Translations under genes and position numbers: made by a program
Shown: positions 5,716 through 7,554 of the stretch, in pieces
How positions within the stretch are numbered: the stretch's first letter is position 1
Layout of the letters: each line of letters opens with the position of its first letter
Notes under the pieces: model-generated
Seen by the model: only the letters and a program-made list of their open reading frames with translations
What the model was told of the DNA's origin: nothing
Databases searched by the model: none
Assembly (NCBI GenBank): GCA_038245435.1
Contig: JBBRSL010000035.1
Span: 1 to 7,554 of the forward strand
Source of the DNA: JBBRSL01 sp038245435
GTDB lineage: Bacteria > Patescibacteriota > Saccharimonadia > Saccharimonadales > CAIOMD01
DNA: 7,554 bases
Reading direction: 5' to 3'

Positions 5716-7245
5716 TTATTTCTTTCCAAATTCTTTAGCAATTTGCTCTGCAGCCGCAACTATAGTCGCTAAATCAGAATCTTCGGGCTTAACGCCCGCA
5801 TCAAGCGAATCGTAAAGCTTTTTATTATTCTTTTTTACATCGGCAATAATACGGTGGCAAGCAGATTCTACCTCTTTGGAAAGAAGATGGTCAAAGGCAC
5901 CGCCAGTAGCAGCAATAAGCATAACAACTTGCTCTGCAACGCTATATGGCTTGTACTGTTTTTGCTTTAGTACTTCGGTGAGTATGCGGCCGCGGGTAAT
6001 ACGCTGTTTTGTATCTTCATCAAGGTCACTTGAAAATTGTGCAAAAGCTGCCAGCTCCCTAAATTGAGCAAGCTCGAGACGCAAGTTACCAGCGACGCTC
6101 TTAGTAGCTTTCGTTTGGGCAGAACCGCCAACGCGGCTCACACTCAAACCAACCGAAATAGCCGGTCGAACACCTTGGTAAAACAAGTCAGTTTCTACGA
6201 ATATTTGACCATCAGTAATACTAATGACGTTCGTTGGAATATACGCACTAATATCTCCAGCTTGCGTTTCAATAATTGGTAAGGCTGTTAAGCTACCTGC
6301 ACCAAGTTCATCACTGAGCTTTGCCGAACGCTCGAGTAAGCGACTATGAAGGTAAAATACGTCACCCGGATAAGCTTCGCGACCTGGTGGACGACGGAGC
6401 AGGAGCGACATCTGACGGTAGGCAACCGCGTGCTTGCTTAAATCATCATAAATTATAAGCGCATGACCCTTGTTGTCGCGGAAATATTCACCCATTGCAG
6501 TCCCAGAATATGGCGCAAGGTAGAGCAGGCTTGCAGGATCACTTGGGCTCGTCGCTACAACAATAGTCTGATCCATAACGCCTTCGTTTTTGAGTCGTTC
6601 TACAAGCGCTGCAACTTTAGAGCTTTTCTGGCCAATGGCAACATAAATGTTGATAACACCCGTTTTTTGGCGTGTTTGATTAATCATTGTATCAATCGTA
6701 AGTGCAGTTTTACCAGTTTGACGATCACCAATGATAAGCTCACGTTGGCCGCGCCCAATTGGTACCATAGCATCAATAGCAGTAATACCGGTTGCCAGAG
6801 GCTCATGTACACCCTTACGATCCATAACGCCTGGCGCTGTTCGTTCTATTGGGCTTTTTTGCGTTGCTTTAATCTCCCCAAGGCCATCAAGCGGGCGCCC
6901 TAACGGGTCAACCACGCGGCCAATGAGCTCTGGGCCAACTGGCACCGACAGCTGCTCGCCGCTGAGCGTTACTCGTGCGCCTGCTTTTACGTCTGTTTCG
7001 CCGTCGAGCAGGACTGCTCCAATTTCATCTTCGAGGAGGTTAAGCACAAACGCTCGTACTTTTTTACTCCCAGCCTCAATTTCAATTACTTCAGAAAAAC
7101 CGGCGTTACGTAGCCCATAAACCCATACGATTCCGTCTCCGACGCGAGTTACGACACCGCTATTAGTTAAATCACTAGTTTTTTTCATACCAGCAATTGC
7201 AGATTCAAGCTCTTTACTAATACTTTTTACATCTAAATTACTCAT
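5716..7245 (-). CDS. atpA: F-type ATP synthase alpha subunit
   Basis: A complete 509-residue alpha subunit, which forms the non-catalytic nucleotide sites of F1 and supplies the arginine finger to beta. The N-terminal helix (1-25), which meets delta, is followed by the beta barrel (VVTRVGDGIVWVYGL, 31-45), Walker A GDRQTGKT at 173-180, the Walker B strand HALIIYDDLSKHAVAYRQMS at 261-280, RRPPGREAYPGDVFYLHSRL at 284-303, and DGQIFVETDLFYQGVRPA at 345-362. The arginine finger is Arg371 in SVSRVGGSAQTKA. The C-terminal helical bundle covers about 380-509. One small departure: the family signature reads PAISVGLSVS (361-370), with Ser364 where Asn, Asp or His is usual. The ATG overlaps the atpH stop by 8 bp and has AAGAGG with a 5-base spacer, a good ribosome site. 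Length is typical. Confidence 0.99.
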   Translation of the reverse strand: MSNLDVKSISKELESAIAGMKKTSDLTNSGVVTRVGDGIVWVYGLRNAGFSEVIEIEAGSKKVRAFVLNLLEDEIGAVLLDGETDVKAGARVTLSGEQLSVPVGPELIGRVVDPLGRPLDGLGEIKATQKSPIERTAPGVMDRKGVHEPLATGITAIDAMVPIGRGQRELIIGDRQTGKTALTIDTMINQTRQKTGVINIYVAIGQKSSKVAALVERLKNEGVMDQTIVVATSPSDPASLLYLAPYSGTAMGEYFRDNKGHALIIYDDLSKHAVAYRQMSLLLRRPPGREAYPGDVFYLHSRLLERSAKLSDELGAGSLTALPIIETQAGDISAYIPTNVISITDGQIFVETDLFYQGVRPAISVGLSVSRVGGSAQTKATKSVAGNLRLELAQFRELAAFAQFSSDLDEDTKQRITRGRILTEVLKQKQYKPYSVAEQVVMLIAATGGAFDHLLSKEVESACHRIIADVKKNNKKLYDSLDAGVKPEDSDLATIVAAAEQIAKEFGKK

Positions 7246-7554
7246 TATTACCTCTTACTATTGTCATAAGTCGTTGTTTTACAGTTTCATCAAGTGTTCC
7301 TAAAGGTGTTTCGATTCGAATACCACCAATAACGGTTGGGTCAGTCACGAGTACAAGTTCGACTTCTTTTGCGTTACAAGCCTTTTTCAAATAAGACTCT
7401 GCTGCATTTTGAGCCTTGGTATCGAGTGGGCGGGCAGTTGTGACGGTTGCCGTCACGTAACCATCAGTGGCCAAAATATATGCCACATCGCGGCTTAGGT
7501 AGGTTGCTTGCCGTGACTTGCCATTTTTGACAAGCCAGGCCGCAACTTTCTGAA
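7238..7554 (-). CDS. atpH: F-type ATP synthase delta subunit, C-terminal part (cut by right window edge)
   Basis: The reading frame is open to the right edge, so 104 C-terminal residues are visible. They begin QKVAAWLVKNGKSRQATYLS and end in the delta-subunit C-terminal domain: TATVTTARPLD (the strand usually read as V.SA..L), a helix NAAESYLKKAC, the strand VELVLVTDPTVIGGIRIET and the final helix LDETVKQRLMTIV. The DPTVIGGIRI segment is the family signature region. Delta sits at the top of F1 and clamps it to the b stalk. No ATG or TTG lies in frame between the edge and GTG at 7486, and residues before that GTG still fit the family, so the true start is beyond the window. The visible part aligns roughly from the last helix of the usual N-terminal domain onward, so I cannot tell whether that domain is full length or shortened. 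The TAA stop overlaps atpA by 8 bp. Confidence 0.93.
   Translation of the reverse strand, partial: QKVAAWLVKNGKSRQATYLSRDVAYILATDGYVTATVTTARPLDTKAQNAAESYLKKACNAKEVELVLVTDPTVIGGIRIETPLGTLDETVKQRLMTIVRGNNE
7251..7256 (-). promoter_or_regulatory. Shine-Dalgarno of atpA
   Basis: AAGAGG on the minus strand lies 5 bases before the atpA ATG at 7245, inside the last codons of atpH. It supports the chosen start and suggests that atpA is loaded by new ribosomes as well as by coupling from atpH. Confidence 0.7.

Noticed and set aside
6463..6903. Plus-strand open frame of 146 codons
   Set aside because: It lies fully opposite atpA, has no ribosome site or recognisable domain, and its composition is that of a reverse shadow.
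7238..7486. A complete 82-residue delta-like protein starting at GTG 7486
   Set aside because: The frame stays open to the window edge, and the residues before the GTG (for example NGKSRQATYLSRD) still match the delta family, so this GTG is an internal valine codon.
1..7554. tRNA or rRNA genes, CRISPR arrays, insertion sequences, attachment sites
   Set aside because: Genes cover nearly all of the window with no gap over 130 bases, and no array of repeats, transposase or tRNA-like fold was seen on either strand.

Overview
All genes lie on the minus strand. The window suggests a small-genome bacterium, most likely Candidate Phyla Radiation, with Saccharibacteria (TM7) as my best guess. This is inferred from the look of the proteins (F1 subunits, PimA-like GT4 enzymes, a single-pass coiled-coil protein), very tight gene packing and moderate base composition. 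No rRNA or other marker is present to prove it. Every protein gene whose end is visible stops with TAA except a 42-codon ORF that ends in TGA. No gene needs UGA as a sense codon, so the standard code fits.

From right to left, in the direction of transcription, positions 7554-2932 hold the F1 half of an F-type ATP synthase operon: atpH (delta, start lost off the right edge), atpA (alpha), atpG (gamma), an unrecognised 42-residue ORF, atpD (beta) and atpC (epsilon). Junctions are 8 bp overlap, 7 bp gap, 1 bp gap, 4 bp overlap (ATGA) and 1 bp overlap (TAATG), which points to translational coupling. The membrane subunits (a, c, b) would lie beyond the right edge, so ion specificity cannot be judged here.

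Positions 2918-2294 are a separate unit. A good sigma70-type promoter drives a 169-residue protein with a disordered cytoplasmic N-terminus, one membrane helix and an external coiled coil ending in a Cys pair. A strong hairpin terminator follows.

Positions 2279-1 hold a second unit with its own extended -10 promoter: an alpha/beta hydrolase, a PimA-like GT4 glycosyltransferase, and the N-terminus of a second GT4 enzyme cut by the left edge. Together these look like a cell-envelope glycolipid or glycan locus. That role is an inference; no substrate can be read from the sequence.

The points most worth a second look are the 42-codon ORF that exactly fills the atpG-atpD gap, the coiled-coil membrane protein with its Asn-rich core, and a perfect -10 box placed so close to a glycosyltransferase start that its transcript might be leaderless.
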